From: Anaeramoeba flamelloides
Taxonomy: Eukaryota; Metamonada; Anaeramoebidae
Reading direction: 5' to 3'
Length of the DNA stretch: 64,000 nt
Assembly (NCBI GenBank): GCA_027625915.1
Contig: JANTQA010000047.1
Coordinates: 13,144,001-13,208,000 of the forward strand
Part shown: positions 53,683-64,000 of the stretch, in pieces
How the letters are laid out: every line of letters begins with the position of its first letter
Position numbering within the stretch: position 1 is the stretch's first letter
Notes under the pieces: model-generated
The model's database searches: none
Told to the model about the DNA's origin: nothing
Seen by the model: the letters and a program-made list of their open reading frames with translations, nothing else
Made by a program: the position numbers and the translations under genes

Positions 53683-55127
53683 TATATTTGAATTATACAT
53701 TTTTTTTTCTCGTTTTTTTTTTTTTTTTTCCTTTTATTTTCAAAAGTAATTCAGTTGCAAAAACTTTTTTTTATTGCAAGATCAACAGTCACTTGGTAAA
53801 AAAGTGTTATATCAAGATTATTGAAACCATGTAAAGATTGTTGAGAAATTATATTGATTTCTATTGGAATTCTATTCGATCTTTGATCTTGATATTTGTT
53901 TAATATATGTGAAAAATTTTCACTTCATTTTCAATTTTCCTTTTTCAAATAGAGACCACAAATACCAACAAACTTTGTTTGGGGGCTTAATTTCTAAAAG
54001 AAAAGCATGGAAAATGAAGTAAAAATATTTTCCTTATTTATTATTCAAATACCAGTTACAACTAACTTATTTTTGAGATAAAAGAATAATTCAAAATAGT
54101 AACTCTACCAAATTTAAAGGGTTAAAAAACAAAAATAAATTGAATTTAATCCATTTTGTCCTGAAAGGAACAAATTTGTTGCAAAAAGTCGAAATTTTAA
54201 CTTTTGTTAATTTAAAAAAAGAAACAAGTGATTTGTTTTCCTAATTTGGATTTTTTGTATTGGTTACCCATTTAAAAATATTTTTTTTTGTTCTTTTTAA
54301 ATGCGACCTAGTATATTTGGAAATTATTTTTTCTTTCCTTCAATTTTTTCGATCAAAAGGAATCCAATTTAAAAATGCCCTTTTTTAAGATTATAACACC
54401 CCTTGGTTCTAGTACAAATCCAAAGTTAATGGCTAGACCCTTCATGAATTTAATTTTCATTCCAAAAAACGATAAGAAAATTTACTCTTTTTTGCTTTCA
54501 ATTCAAAGTTTTTTTGAAAGAACTCGTTAAAAGTTGAGAGATTTTTTAAAAAATCTTTGTTTAATATTTTTATTAAATAACCTTCTATTTTTGTTCTAAT
54601 TCAAAAACACAAATCAATGATCAGGTACCAGTATTACTTGACCCAAAAAAATTCAAAAAGAAGCTTTTTTTTATTGTTATGACAAGGGAATTGGTTTAAA
54701 ATTGAAAAAAAATTTTTCATTTTTTTTTTTTTTTTCATCAAAATCAAAATTACTCCTAAAAATGTGTAAGTTCTTCCAAACAAAAACACCGTCCATAAAA
54801 TCCAAAACTAAAAAACACTTTAACTTAATTTTTTTTTTTTGAACACCAACATCAATAAACTAAGCTAAAAAATCTGATCGTTTAAAAGTCATTTCTTGGA
54901 TGCGTGAGGTACTCAAAGAAAAAATTCCTCTTAAATCAAGCACGAACGAAATCTTGGACTATTCTTGCAGAGTTATGAAAAAATTTCAACCAAAGTCTTT
55001 TGTATCTCTTGACAAGTATACAATCTAAAATATCTTTTGTCTTTACACAATTTTGAAACATCCTTAAACAAAAAATTTTTTTCTCCTTTTTTTACCCGTC
55101 TCAAAAATAACTAAAAACAAAAACAAA
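53683..55127. other. Intergenic, including the upstream region of the PH-like gene
   Basis: AT-rich. A stretch at 53770-53860 resembles 48100-48180 (TTACTTGGTAAAAAGATGGT-like), so a low-copy repeat may be present. A less AT-rich patch at 54880-55060 may be promoter; no frame was recognised. Confidence 0.4.
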
Positions 55128-55319
55128 TAACAAACTAAACTAAACAAAAACACAACCAAAAACACAACCAAAAACACAACCAAAAAAAAAAAAAAACAAA
55201 AAAAACAAAAAAACAATAAAAAAACAACAAAAAAAAAACAAAAAAAACAAAAACCAAAAAAAAACAAAAACCAAAAAAAAACAAAAAAAAAAACCAACAG
55301 CTTACAACCAAAAGACAAA
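55128..55319 (+). repeat. C/A-only leader with tandem CACAACCAAAAA units
   Basis: About 190 bases upstream of the PH-like gene consist almost only of A and C on the coding strand. They include three tandem 12-bp units (CACAACCAAAAA) and longer ACAAAAACC-type units. It is probably the 5' untranslated leader, unstructured in RNA. The Phe/Val-rich frame on the opposite strand is its shadow. Confidence 0.6.
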
Positions 55320-55397
55320 TTGGAACTTCTTTTAAAAAGTTGCATTAATTTTGGTGTCTCAGAGTTGTATATTTTATCTGGAAATAAGAAAATCACA

Positions 55398-58300
55398 ATG
55401 GGGAGGCTGATGACGCTTATGAAAGGTGTTGGAAGGAGAGTTGATGACTTATCGTTTGAGCCGTCATTTCAGGGAATTAATTTGATAAAGTTAAAAAATA
55501 AAAAAAAAGGGCTTACTGAGTCTCAAAGGTCTCGATTAATTTCAAGAAACCCTGTCAAAAGAACATTTTCAGGAAGAACCATTTTTCTGACGCCTATGAA
55601 GCAAAGCGATAAGAGAAGGAAAGACTCTCTTCTGCTTTCACCATTTTTCACATTAAAGGGGAACAAAAATGTAAATTCGCCATTGGCGAGCGAAGGCTTA
55701 TTGGAGTCGTCTGGGGAAATCAAAAAGATTCAACAATTGTATGCAAACGGGGAAACAGAATTTAATTTGATATATCAAAATAAGGACAAAAAGAGGATCA
55801 AGGTCAGTATGATATTAGGAATTGCAAAATTCATTCTCCAAATGGAAGAAGGCGACAAGTATATTTATCCATTTGAGGTGATCGGAAAATCGAAAATCAG
55901 ATTATCGAGGAATGATCCAAATTTATTTCAGCTATTAATAATTGAAGAATTGGGTGACGATAAGACGCATGACAATGAAGACAAGGAGAATAATAAGGAA
56001 AATTTGGACAACAATAACAAGAAGAGCAATGGGCATGAAATTAAATATTTGTTTGTCACTTCAAACCCGGAAGAAAGGTTTATTATCACCAAGACCTTCC
56101 AATTATATAAGCATTACTATGGAAACAATCCGGAGCAAATCAGCCAATCGGGAGAGATTCTCAATTATAAACATGAGCAGATTGCATTAACCCTGAGGTG
56201 CTTAAAAAATGAAATTTCAACATTTAATATTAAATTGATGAATGAAGAAAACGAAAAATTCATGAAGGGTATTCTTCAAATCAATCCAGAGTATTTCATT
56301 ATCCACCCAACGCAAGAACAAAAGCAAGCAAAAAAAAAGCAGAAGAATAAAATTAGGTTAGATCAAGAAAGCCCCTTAACCATTTATTGGGATGAAAGCG
56401 ATGTTGAAACGAACGCCCCCCCGAAAGATCCCAAAATAATTGAAATTATTCTTGATCATTTAAATGGCTTTACTTTAAAGTGCTATTCACAAAAGCAAAG
56501 GGACTTAATCAATAGGTGTATCTTGGGATTTAAATCAAATAAAACTGATTCCTTTATTATTAAAGAAAAAAATGTTCCAAAAAATAATTTCAAAAAGCCA
56601 CAGCTAATGGGGACCTTAATGAAAAAGAATGTACAAATCCAGTTGTTTCCGCAAAGCCCAAAAAAGTCTCTTGACTTTGAATTTTTCCAAACCTTTGATT
56701 TAAAAAAAATTAATAAAAAGCAATTTGCGTATTTTGCTATTTTTAATGATAATGGCAACAGTCCAATTATTAATTTACAATCGAGAAACCCCTTTAATTT
56801 AGAAACATGTGCAAATTCACCTTTGTTAACATATGATGATTCCAATATTGATAGGCACAAGTATTTAAATAAGCAAATTAAGCAATTTTTAAAACTTGGT
56901 AAAGCTGATTTTGAAATTGAAATTTATCTCGTGAACAATTTTTTTGAACAAGATCAGAATAAAAATAAAAATAAAAATGGAAATGAAAAAGAAGATCAAG
57001 ACGAAGAAGAAGAAGAACGAGAAAAAGATAAGGGGGAAGAAAAAGATGATGATGATGATGATGATGAAATAGATAATGATATTGATTTATCAGGAGAAGA
57101 CGCCGAAGAAAAAGATAGTGATAGCGACAATGAAGAAGAAAAGGAAAATGATGATGATAAAGAACAAGAGAAAGAGAAAGAATTAATTAAAGAAAAAATT
57201 TCTTTAAAATTAACACAAGACAAAATTCTTATTGAATTCATGGATCTCAAGGCAAAAAAGAAAATTCTATTGAATAAAAACTATTCTTCGACTCAAAAAT
57301 TATTTGCACACTCTGAAAAATTAACCCATTTACTTTATCTAGACACGAGTGGTAATAAGTTTGTATTTAATTGCGATACTGTGATTATTAGAGATTTAAT
57401 TTTGAATAGTTATTTCATTTTTAGAGAACAATACTTTTACAATTTAAAAAATAAAACAAAAAAAGTTGAAACAAAAAAATTATTATCAGATTATTTAAAA
57501 ATTATTAGTCCTAAAAATCTATTATATCAATGCAAATATGAACGAAAGCGAAAGTCGCTTTATCAATATCCAAAAGAGAAAAATCCCAGATCAAAAGAAA
57601 TTAATCCAAAATTTGCCACATATGATTTACAATTTTATAACTCTTTAGAAGAGCACATCGGGCCAGGACAAATCTTTTTATATCAAGATCATTTTATTAT
57701 TAAATTCTTTTCTGAAAAGAAAAAACGATATTATTCGGTGTATTCCAAACCTTTACTATTAGAGCAAAATTCTGTATTTTGTAGATTCCACTTTGATGAA
57801 AAGGAATATGTCAATATAGCATTCCCGAATCTTAAACAGCGAAACAATTTTATTAAAGGATTTACGATTCGTAAAAATAATTCCATTAATTGTAATTATA
57901 ATTCACCAACAATTTTTAAATCCATTTTATTGAAGGATAACGGAGAAATGATCCCAATTAAAATCAATGTTAGATTCGATTGCTTTTTCTTCAAATCAAA
58001 TTATTCCACCCTGCGCTGCGAATATTTGCCCGATAGCAAATGTTCGATCTCGAAGCATGATTCTGATTTAATTCGAATCAATTTAGGTATTGGCCATTCA
58101 ACAATTAAATGCTTATTCCAAAATAGCATCGCGAGTATGCAGTTTATTAAATGCTTCCATTCCAATAAATATAAATGGCTATTGGGCAATACACAGAATC
58201 CTAAATTTTACTTTAACCAAAATATGAAAATCGATGATCATACTAATTGTGCAATAGCTTTCACTAATCATAGACTATTATGTATTAAAAAAAATACCCA

Positions 58301-59642
58301 GGGATTGCCTACAACTTTGAATTATTATTCAACTCAAAATTCGCAGTTAATTGTTGACAATAATAATAATAATAATAATAATAATGGACGTAGTAGCAAT
58401 AGCAGTAGTAGTAGTATCAATAAAGTGGGCCAGCAAAGGTTTTTTAGTAAAGTTGTTTTAAATAATAAAAATATATTAAAGTTTGAATTTAAGACCACTA
58501 ACGAACAACTTGTTTTCAACAAATCTTATAAAAATATCGCTCATAAGGCTGAAAGGGAATATAATAGGTTAAAGTTTATTTCTAAAAAATTAAAATCCGT
58601 GACTAATAATAATATCTTGCCTTCGTTGATATTTCATATTAATTTTTATAACATAAACAATCCAAATTTTAAAAACGATCAAGGGTTCCTAAAATTATAT
58701 CCAAATCATTTGATTATAACTGCCCAAGATGAATCAACTTGCGATTCCAAATTAATTAACGCTGATGTTCAATTGTATGCAAAAAATTCCAATTTCTTAA
58801 TAATAACGATTAAAAAATTGAAATTTTTAATTTCCTTTGTCAACCCCAAGCACCGCGAATATTTCATTTGGATATTTGGAACAATCAAAAAACAAAAAAA
58901 GCCTAATTACATTTCGGCCGGTAAGGAAATCCCCATCACAAAGATTACTGATGGCAATAATAATCCCATTTGCAAGTTTAAATACACTCCTCTCATTATT
59001 AAGTTTCAAAATAGCAGCCTTTGTGTAGTCTATTCCAAAGAATTCGTTGAAATCGGTTATAATAATCTGAGAATAAATATTGATCAAAAATTGAAAAATC
59101 AATGTAACTTAATTAAGAACAAAAAAATTGTCTATAAAATATCCTTTGAAGATAACGTACTAGCTTTAGAATTTGCAAAAATGTTTACCTTCTTCGAAGA
59201 AAAATTCTCCTTATCAGATACCTTTTTATCCAATCTTTTAAATTTTACCAAATTTAATAACAAGAATACTCGAAAAAAATTTCGAAAGCCTACAGTTGAC
59301 CAAAATTCAAATTACAAAATTGGATTTTTAGAGAATAAAAATGACAATAATACTACTAATGGCTGGTTGGTTATTGACAAAAATACTAATAAATTATCTA
59401 TTTTTGATTTGCCAAAACACAAAAATTTCTTGCAATTCTACATTACAGATGGTATTTCCATTTTTACCAATCAACAAAAATTGCAATACATTTCTATGTG
59501 CCTAACCCAAAATACTAAATTTATGCTCAACTTTACAAGTGCTAATAGAAAACAAGAATTCATATCTGAAATCAAAATCATATATAAAGAATTTGAAAAA
59601 ACACTAACTCAACATAATAACGAAAGAAAAAAACAAATATAA
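55398..59642 (+). CDS. Large protein of about nine tandem PH-like modules
   Basis: 1414 residues from the ATG at 55398, one exon; the frame upstream is open but lacks an ATG. No catalytic motif is seen. After a basic N-terminus (about 1-115) the protein repeats a pattern of about 90-130 residues: a strand with alternating hydrophobics, a turn, a strand like FILQ or FIIHP, a polar loop, a strand like FVFN or ISFV, then a helix with Arg/Lys-Phe-Ile (ERFIITKTF, QRDLINRCI, RNNFIKGFT, HREYFIWIF, RKQEFISEI). Modules start near residues 120, 274, 503, 738, 837, 934, 1074, 1178 and 1304. The final helix after a strand ending F.F.S is how PH/GRAM-type folds end, so I read these as divergent PH-like domains (inference). 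Acidic Asp/Glu runs interrupt module 3 (about 531-598) and Asn runs interrupt module 6. Lipid or protein binding at membranes or cytoskeleton is plausible; no close family is recognised. Confidence 0.8.
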   Translation: MGRLMTLMKGVGRRVDDLSFEPSFQGINLIKLKNKKKGLTESQRSRLISRNPVKRTFSGRTIFLTPMKQSDKRRKDSLLLSPFFTLKGNKNVNSPLASEGLLESSGEIKKIQQLYANGETEFNLIYQNKDKKRIKVSMILGIAKFILQMEEGDKYIYPFEVIGKSKIRLSRNDPNLFQLLIIEELGDDKTHDNEDKENNKENLDNNNKKSNGHEIKYLFVTSNPEERFIITKTFQLYKHYYGNNPEQISQSGEILNYKHEQIALTLRCLKNEISTFNIKLMNEENEKFMKGILQINPEYFIIHPTQEQKQAKKKQKNKIRLDQESPLTIYWDESDVETNAPPKDPKIIEIILDHLNGFTLKCYSQKQRDLINRCILGFKSNKTDSFIIKEKNVPKNNFKKPQLMGTLMKKNVQIQLFPQSPKKSLDFEFFQTFDLKKINKKQFAYFAIFNDNGNSPIINLQSRNPFNLETCANSPLLTYDDSNIDRHKYLNKQIKQFLKLGKADFEIEIYLVNNFFEQDQNKNKNKNGNEKEDQDEEEEEREKDKGEEKDDDDDDDEIDNDIDLSGEDAEEKDSDSDNEEEKENDDDKEQEKEKELIKEKISLKLTQDKILIEFMDLKAKKKILLNKNYSSTQKLFAHSEKLTHLLYLDTSGNKFVFNCDTVIIRDLILNSYFIFREQYFYNLKNKTKKVETKKLLSDYLKIISPKNLLYQCKYERKRKSLYQYPKEKNPRSKEINPKFATYDLQFYNSLEEHIGPGQIFLYQDHFIIKFFSEKKKRYYSVYSKPLLLEQNSVFCRFHFDEKEYVNIAFPNLKQRNNFIKGFTIRKNNSINCNYNSPTIFKSILLKDNGEMIPIKINVRFDCFFFKSNYSTLRCEYLPDSKCSISKHDSDLIRINLGIGHSTIKCLFQNSIASMQFIKCFHSNKYKWLLGNTQNPKFYFNQNMKIDDHTNCAIAFTNHRLLCIKKNTQGLPTTLNYYSTQNSQLIVDNNNNNNNNNGRSSNSSSSSINKVGQQRFFSKVVLNNKNILKFEFKTTNEQLVFNKSYKNIAHKAEREYNRLKFISKKLKSVTNNNILPSLIFHINFYNINNPNFKNDQGFLKLYPNHLIITAQDESTCDSKLINADVQLYAKNSNFLIITIKKLKFLISFVNPKHREYFIWIFGTIKKQKKPNYISAGKEIPITKITDGNNNPICKFKYTPLIIKFQNSSLCVVYSKEFVEIGYNNLRINIDQKLKNQCNLIKNKKIVYKISFEDNVLALEFAKMFTFFEEKFSLSDTFLSNLLNFTKFNNKNTRKKFRKPTVDQNSNYKIGFLENKNDNNTTNGWLVIDKNTNKLSIFDLPKHKNFLQFYITDGISIFTNQQKLQYISMCLTQNTKFMLNFTSANRKQEFISEIKIIYKEFEKTLTQHNNERKKQI

Positions 59643-59681
59643 TTCATTTTCTTTTTTAACACCTATTTATACGTATACAAA

Positions 59682-59683
<2 letters not shown>

Positions 59684-59716
<33 letters not shown>
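59684..59716. repeat. (TA)n microsatellite
   Basis: About sixteen TA units just 3' of the PH-like gene, probably in or near its 3' untranslated region. Confidence 0.9.
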
Positions 59717-59718
<2 letters not shown>

Positions 59719-61741
59719 TTGTTTCTATTTTTGAAAACTTTAGGGTTTTTAGGATATTTAATTTTTTTTTTTCTTTTTTTATTTTATTTTCAAGAATTCA
59801 CATTAAGAATTTTTTTTTTGTTATTGAGTTATAATTAAGAATAATCAATCAAAAAGATCTTTATGTTTTTATTTTTTTTTTATTTTGGAAATTTTAGGAT
59901 GAGTCTATTTTCTATTATTAATTCGAGAGAGTATTCTATGTTATTTGAAATAAAAGATCATTAAAATATATTTTTTTTTATTTCAAGTTTTTGTTTTTGT
60001 TGTCAAGATAGAATATGGTAATTGAATAAACCTTTTTATTAATTTTTTATTTTAACTTGAAAAGAAAAGAAAGTTGTCTTTTAAAATCATGTAGACAATT
60101 AATTCTTCTTTATTTTTTTTTTACTTTTTGTTTTTTAATAAACCCAGTATTCAAATATAAGTAAAAAAAAAAGTAAAATGTTCAAATTTCTGATTCAATT
60201 TAAGAATATTTGTTTATTTTGTAAATTTTATTCTAATATTTTAGGAAAGAGATCAAACATTTACTAGTTTTGAGAAAATAAAATTTTATAAAATTTTCTT
60301 AATTTGGGGTTAAAATTTTGGGTATTTCCGTTATATCATGATATTTATATTGTTTCAACATTTTTCAGTTAAATCCTAAAATTTTAAATAGAAATTTCCT
60401 TGAAATACCAGGGTACGGTCCATTGACTATTTAAATGAGAATTAATTAAGTTTCATTTGAAAATTTCATATATAGTTTTTATCAAATTTTTGTTTATTGT
60501 CATGAAATTTTGCTTGAAAAAATATATCTTTTTGTACTCATTTTAGTTCTCATTAGATTTTTAAACTAGAAGAAATAGCTAAAAGTTAATTGTAAGTGTT
60601 TTATATTGTAATTGTCTTTCATCTTTCATTAAAGATCAAAGTAAATTTTTTTTTTTTATTAATAACCCACAAAGAAAAATAGTTTTTAAAATTTTTACTG
60701 AAAATATATAGATTAAATATATTAACTTTAAAGTGATAATAACTAATGATAAATTCTAATTAATTTCAAAAATTTTTTTTAGTTCAATTTCCATTTTTAT
60801 GAATCTTCGATCGGTTTCTTTTCAAACAGTCAAGGGCAAAGAATATTTCGAAGAGCAACTAATTTTACAGAGTTTCTGAAAACTTGATTTCATAAAATGC
60901 TTTATTAAAAGTTAACCATAAAAATTTCAAAAAGGAAAATCAAGTAAAAATTTTCAATCATTTAATAGAATTTATCAGTATTCACAAATTTATAATATTC
61001 TATTTTATTTCTAATTTATTCTTTAACAGTAATTTATCAAAAATAATAGATATTTAAAGAATTTTTTTGTCATCATTGACACAAACAAACTTTTAAAAAA
61101 TCTTGTTTTTTCTTTTATTCGATTATTTTGTCTATTTTTCTGATTCTATTTTTTTATCGAAATTTTTGATTATTAAAACATTTTTTTCGATCAAAAAATA
61201 AAAATCTTTTCATTAATTATCGTTTTTCAAAATTCTCTTTCAATTCATTCAGAATCTAATTACTTTCAAAAATTTACAAATGATTAGTTGATGCAAATTC
61301 TTTTTTTTTTTATTCCAAGTCCAAAATAGTTTTTTTTAGTTGAGTTATTATTTGAAAAAAATTATACCAAAAAATTAAAAATTAAAATAAAAATAATAAT
61401 TTTAAAGATCTTAATTATTTGAGATTCAAGAATGTTCAAAAAACAAAAATAATAATAATAAATAAAGAATAAAATTAAATAAATAAACATAAGAAGATTT
61501 CAAATAATTAAATTAAAAGAATAAAAAGAAAAAACCATAAAAAAAAAATTGTAAAATAAAAAAAAAAAGAATTTTATCACTTATTTGGAAGAACCCCAAA
61601 TACAAAAATTCAAAATTATTGAAATAAAATTAAAGGTAATAAATAGTAATAAGTTTCAAGTTGAAATAATGATAAATAGAAAAATATGATTATTTTTTGA
61701 GTTGTAAATCTCATTTTTTAACATTTCAAATTTAAATCAAT
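59717..61741. other. Intergenic between convergent genes, nothing recognised
   Basis: 2 kb of AT-rich DNA between the 3' ends of the PH-like gene and the SPFH exon. No repeat copy or gene seen. Confidence 0.5.
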
Positions 61742-62227
61742 TTAATTTTTGATCCCAATTTTTGAAATATTTTCAAGAATTGTTTGAGGGATAAGTACAC
61801 AAAGAGATCCCTTTTTTGAATTAAAAGAGTTAATTAATGAACGTAAGTACTGGATTGTAAGTAAGTAATCTGTAGCCTTTACACCCACAACATTTATTGC
61901 TTCTCTAATTGCTGTAATTGAACGGGCTTCTGCCTTTGCAAGTAATTTTTTGGCCTCTGCATTTCCTTTAGCCTGCTGTAATTGGGAAACCTTTCTGCCT
62001 TCTGCATCTAAGACGATTTTTGCAGCTGAACCTCTTGAGCGTACAATCATGGATTCACGTCTTCCATCTGCAATTAAGACGGTTGCTCTTCTTTCACGTT
62101 CTTCGGTGATTTGGATTTCCATTGCTTGTTTGATATCGCCAGGTGGATTAATATTAAAAATTTCACATCTGTGAACAACAACACCCCATCTATTACAATC
62201 AGATTCAATTTGTTGTTTTAATTGTCT
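61742..62227 (-). CDS. SPFH-domain protein (stomatin / SLP2-like), last exon only
   Basis: 161 codons on the minus strand. They begin after the acceptor TTTCTTAATAG with RQLKQQIESDCNRWGVVVHR, then CEIFNINPPGDIKQAMEIQI, EERERRATVLIADGRRES and a coiled region (GRKVSQLQQAKGNAEAKKLL, KAEARSITAIREAI). The end is TDYLLTIQYLRSL...SLCVLIPQ...KIGIKN. WGV.V.R.EI..I.PP is the end of the SPFH core in stomatins and SLP2, and ERxRRATV plus the Ala/Glu helix is the oligomerising segment. SLP2 members organise the inner mitochondrial membrane; other stomatins act at the plasma membrane. The choice is open. The N-terminal membrane hairpin and most of the SPFH core must come from exons further upstream on this strand. 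None is recognisable in the remaining 1.77 kb, so they may lie past the window end. Confidence 0.8.
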   Translation of the reverse strand, partial: RQLKQQIESDCNRWGVVVHRCEIFNINPPGDIKQAMEIQITEERERRATVLIADGRRESMIVRSRGSAAKIVLDAEGRKVSQLQQAKGNAEAKKLLAKAEARSITAIREAINVVGVKATDYLLTIQYLRSLINSFNSKKGSLCVLIPQTILENISKIGIKN

Positions 62228-62280
62228 CTATTAAGAAATTTAAATAGAAGATAGAAATTTTATAAATAAAAGGTATAAAA

Positions 62281-62370
62281 TGAATGGAAATGGAAAAGGA
62301 AATGGAAAAGGAAAAGGAAAAGAAAAAGAAAAAGAAAAAGAAAAAGAAAGAAAAAGAAAAAGAAAGGAAA
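62281..62370. repeat. Purine tract (GGAAAA)n / (AGAAAA)n
   Basis: About 90 bases of G and A only, in units of six. On the coding strand of the SPFH gene this is a polypyrimidine tract 55-140 bases upstream of the last-exon acceptor, inside the intron. Confidence 0.85.
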
Positions 62371-64000
62371 TTTAAAAGAAAAAGAAGCAAAAAACGAAAA
62401 ATATTAATTTTTAAGGTTATTTTTGAAGAAAACATTTTCAAACTTAAAAAAGGAAGAGAATGAGATCCGAATAATGTTATACTTTAGTCATAATGAGAAC
62501 TGTTAAATGAATTTTGTTAAATTTTAAAAATTGGTATTTAAATTTTAAAAAGGAAAAATCTTTTCTTTCATTTCATTTCATCGTGATTATAATTTTTTTT
62601 TTTTCATCCTTTTTAAGGAAAAATCATAATCAGTGATAGAATCTGAATTTAAGAAAGGATCAGTAATTCATAAATATATAACTAATATGGTAGTTGCGTT
62701 TTAAATTTTTTTAATTCAAATGGTTCTATTGTTTATGATTTAATTTTATACTTTTTTTGAAATCAGTTATTAAATTCCATATTATACAATATTTAAAAAT
62801 CGAGTTTAATTAATATTTCTTGATTAATTCAAGGATTTGAAAAAATATTTAAATCGAAAACACAATTTCAATTTTATTTTGATAATGTTAATTATCTTTC
62901 TTTTATTGTGATAAATAATTCAGAAATAACTTCATCTTTTTCTTAAAATATTTTAAAAAGAGAAAGAAATTTGAAAAAAATATTGTTTTTTTTTTTACAA
63001 AAATAAGGTGACTAAATAAAATTTTAAAAAGCGTATCAAAGAAACGCCCTATAAATAATTTCAAAAAATCATAGAATAATGCTTAAATAAAAATTTGGTA
63101 TTTTCTAAATTTCATTTTTTTAATTTTCTTGTTTTTTATAAATATTATCAAAGCCTCTGTAAGGTATTTTCAAAAAAGATGTTAGTTTTTTTGTTTTTTT
63201 TTCAGATAATTTTCTTTTGAAATAGTTCTTTTCATAATTTGGTAATATAAAATTAAGTGAAATATTAATACTGATAGAATTGGTACATATTGGGTAGATT
63301 TCAAAATATGGTGATCAAGTTCTTTTCAAAAAATGGAAAAAAATATACACACTTTTTTTTTACAAAACAAGGAACAATAAAATTGTGTAAATAAAGGATA
63401 ATATTGAAAGTATCCAAACAATTTTTTAAACTGAAAAATATATTTATCGGTTTTTGCTTTTATTTTAAATTTTCTCTGAATTAAAACTATGTGGAAAACG
63501 ATTTTCAAGATCAAAAAGTAAAAAATAACCTCCTAATTTTGGCATTTCAAAAATATCATTGAAAATTATTATCAAAAAGTTTTCATAAACTTTTATGATA
63601 GTAATTTCATAATAAAAAAAAAAAAATTGATTATTATTAATACCAAATTAATGATGAATGAAATTTTTGGTTATTTAAATAGTTTACTAAAACTAAGTGT
63701 AATAAAGATATTTGAAAATAAATTTACCCATTTTTTAGGAAATAGCTTACAAAGGAAGTACAAATAAATACCAACCATTTGAGTGTTTCAATTCTTGTAA
63801 AAACAATTTGTTTTTCTCATTTATAATTCATTTCAAATTATCATTCATGTTTTTTTTTTTCTCAATTTTAATTCAAATATTCATATTAAATAAACAATAA
63901 CTCATAGTTTGATCATAAATGCCTTTTTAAAAATTAAAAAATCTATTATTATTAAATAAAAAACAAAAATTATTTTTAAATGGCAACTTTGTTAATTAAA
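62371..64000. other. Intron or upstream region of the SPFH gene, nothing coding seen
   Basis: AT-rich to the window end. A hairpin at about 62582-62633 pairs GATTATAATTTTT with AAAAATCATAATC. Searched for SPFH exons on the minus strand without success. Confidence 0.45.

Noticed and set aside
55064-55396. 110-codon minus-strand frame rich in Phe, Val and Leu
   Set aside because: Antisense of the A/C-only leader of the PH-like gene; composition reflects the repeat.
1-64000. CRISPR-like arrays
   Set aside because: No set of evenly spaced direct repeats with unique spacers exists; repeats here are inverted or microsatellite-type.

Overview
The window looks like nuclear DNA of a very AT-rich, gene-sparse protist. 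Genes are separated by kilobases of A/T tracts and small inverted-repeat transposons. Introns are short (119 to 253 bp) with GT...AG ends. Every complete gene ends in TAA, and no reassigned stop was needed to read any of them. The gene content (RCC1 plus double BTB with an Asn-rich insert, BTB-BACK fusions, a UBE2S-type E2, UNC-50) is fully eukaryotic. The combination of RCC1/BTB proteins, low-complexity Asn/Lys inserts and extreme AT content suggests a free-living amoeboid lineage such as Anaeramoeba. That name is an inference from protein style, not a demonstrated match.

Layout. At 0.5-2.5 kb and 10.9-12.7 kb lie two paralogous surface proteins. Each has a signal peptide split by a phase-1 intron, seven propeller-like repeats, a dystroglycan/cadherin-like domain and a GPI-type tail. 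Between them (3-10 kb) is a dense set of TA-flanked MITEs and foldbacks, several nested. 13.4-18.4 kb is a desert, followed by a TTAA-flanked foldback transposon. 19.5-21.1 kb (minus) encodes a BTB-BACK protein fused to a glutamine-amidotransferase-like domain. 24.5-25.9 kb holds two more Tc1-type MITEs. 26.2-27.1 kb is a three-exon UBE2S-like ubiquitin-conjugating enzyme whose first exon may be only the ATG. 28.2-29.5 kb is a foldback interrupted by a LINE 3' end fragment. 30.5-33.6 kb (minus) is an RCC1-BTB-BTB protein whose second BTB fold is interrupted by about 400 Asn/Lys-rich residues.

33.7-46.4 kb contains almost only repeats: foldbacks, a duplicated segment, a Tc1/mariner element with a decayed transposase, and a 75-bp TA-flanked hairpin. 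46.4-47.2 kb encodes an UNC-50 family membrane protein. 49.7-53.1 kb is a decayed but end-to-end LINE (endonuclease, reverse transcriptase, zinc knuckle) on the minus strand, bounded by a 17-bp target-site duplication. 55.4-59.6 kb encodes a 1414-residue protein that I read as about nine divergent PH-like modules in tandem. 61.7-62.2 kb (minus) is the last exon of an SPFH (stomatin/SLP2-like) protein whose upstream exons are not visible before the window ends.

The genes do not form one pathway. By family they touch cell-surface recognition (the two propeller proteins), ubiquitin signalling (UBE2S-like E2 and two BTB proteins that could be cullin-3 adaptors), Golgi membrane traffic (UNC-50) and mitochondrial-type membrane organisation (SPFH). 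No tRNA, rRNA or CRISPR array was found.
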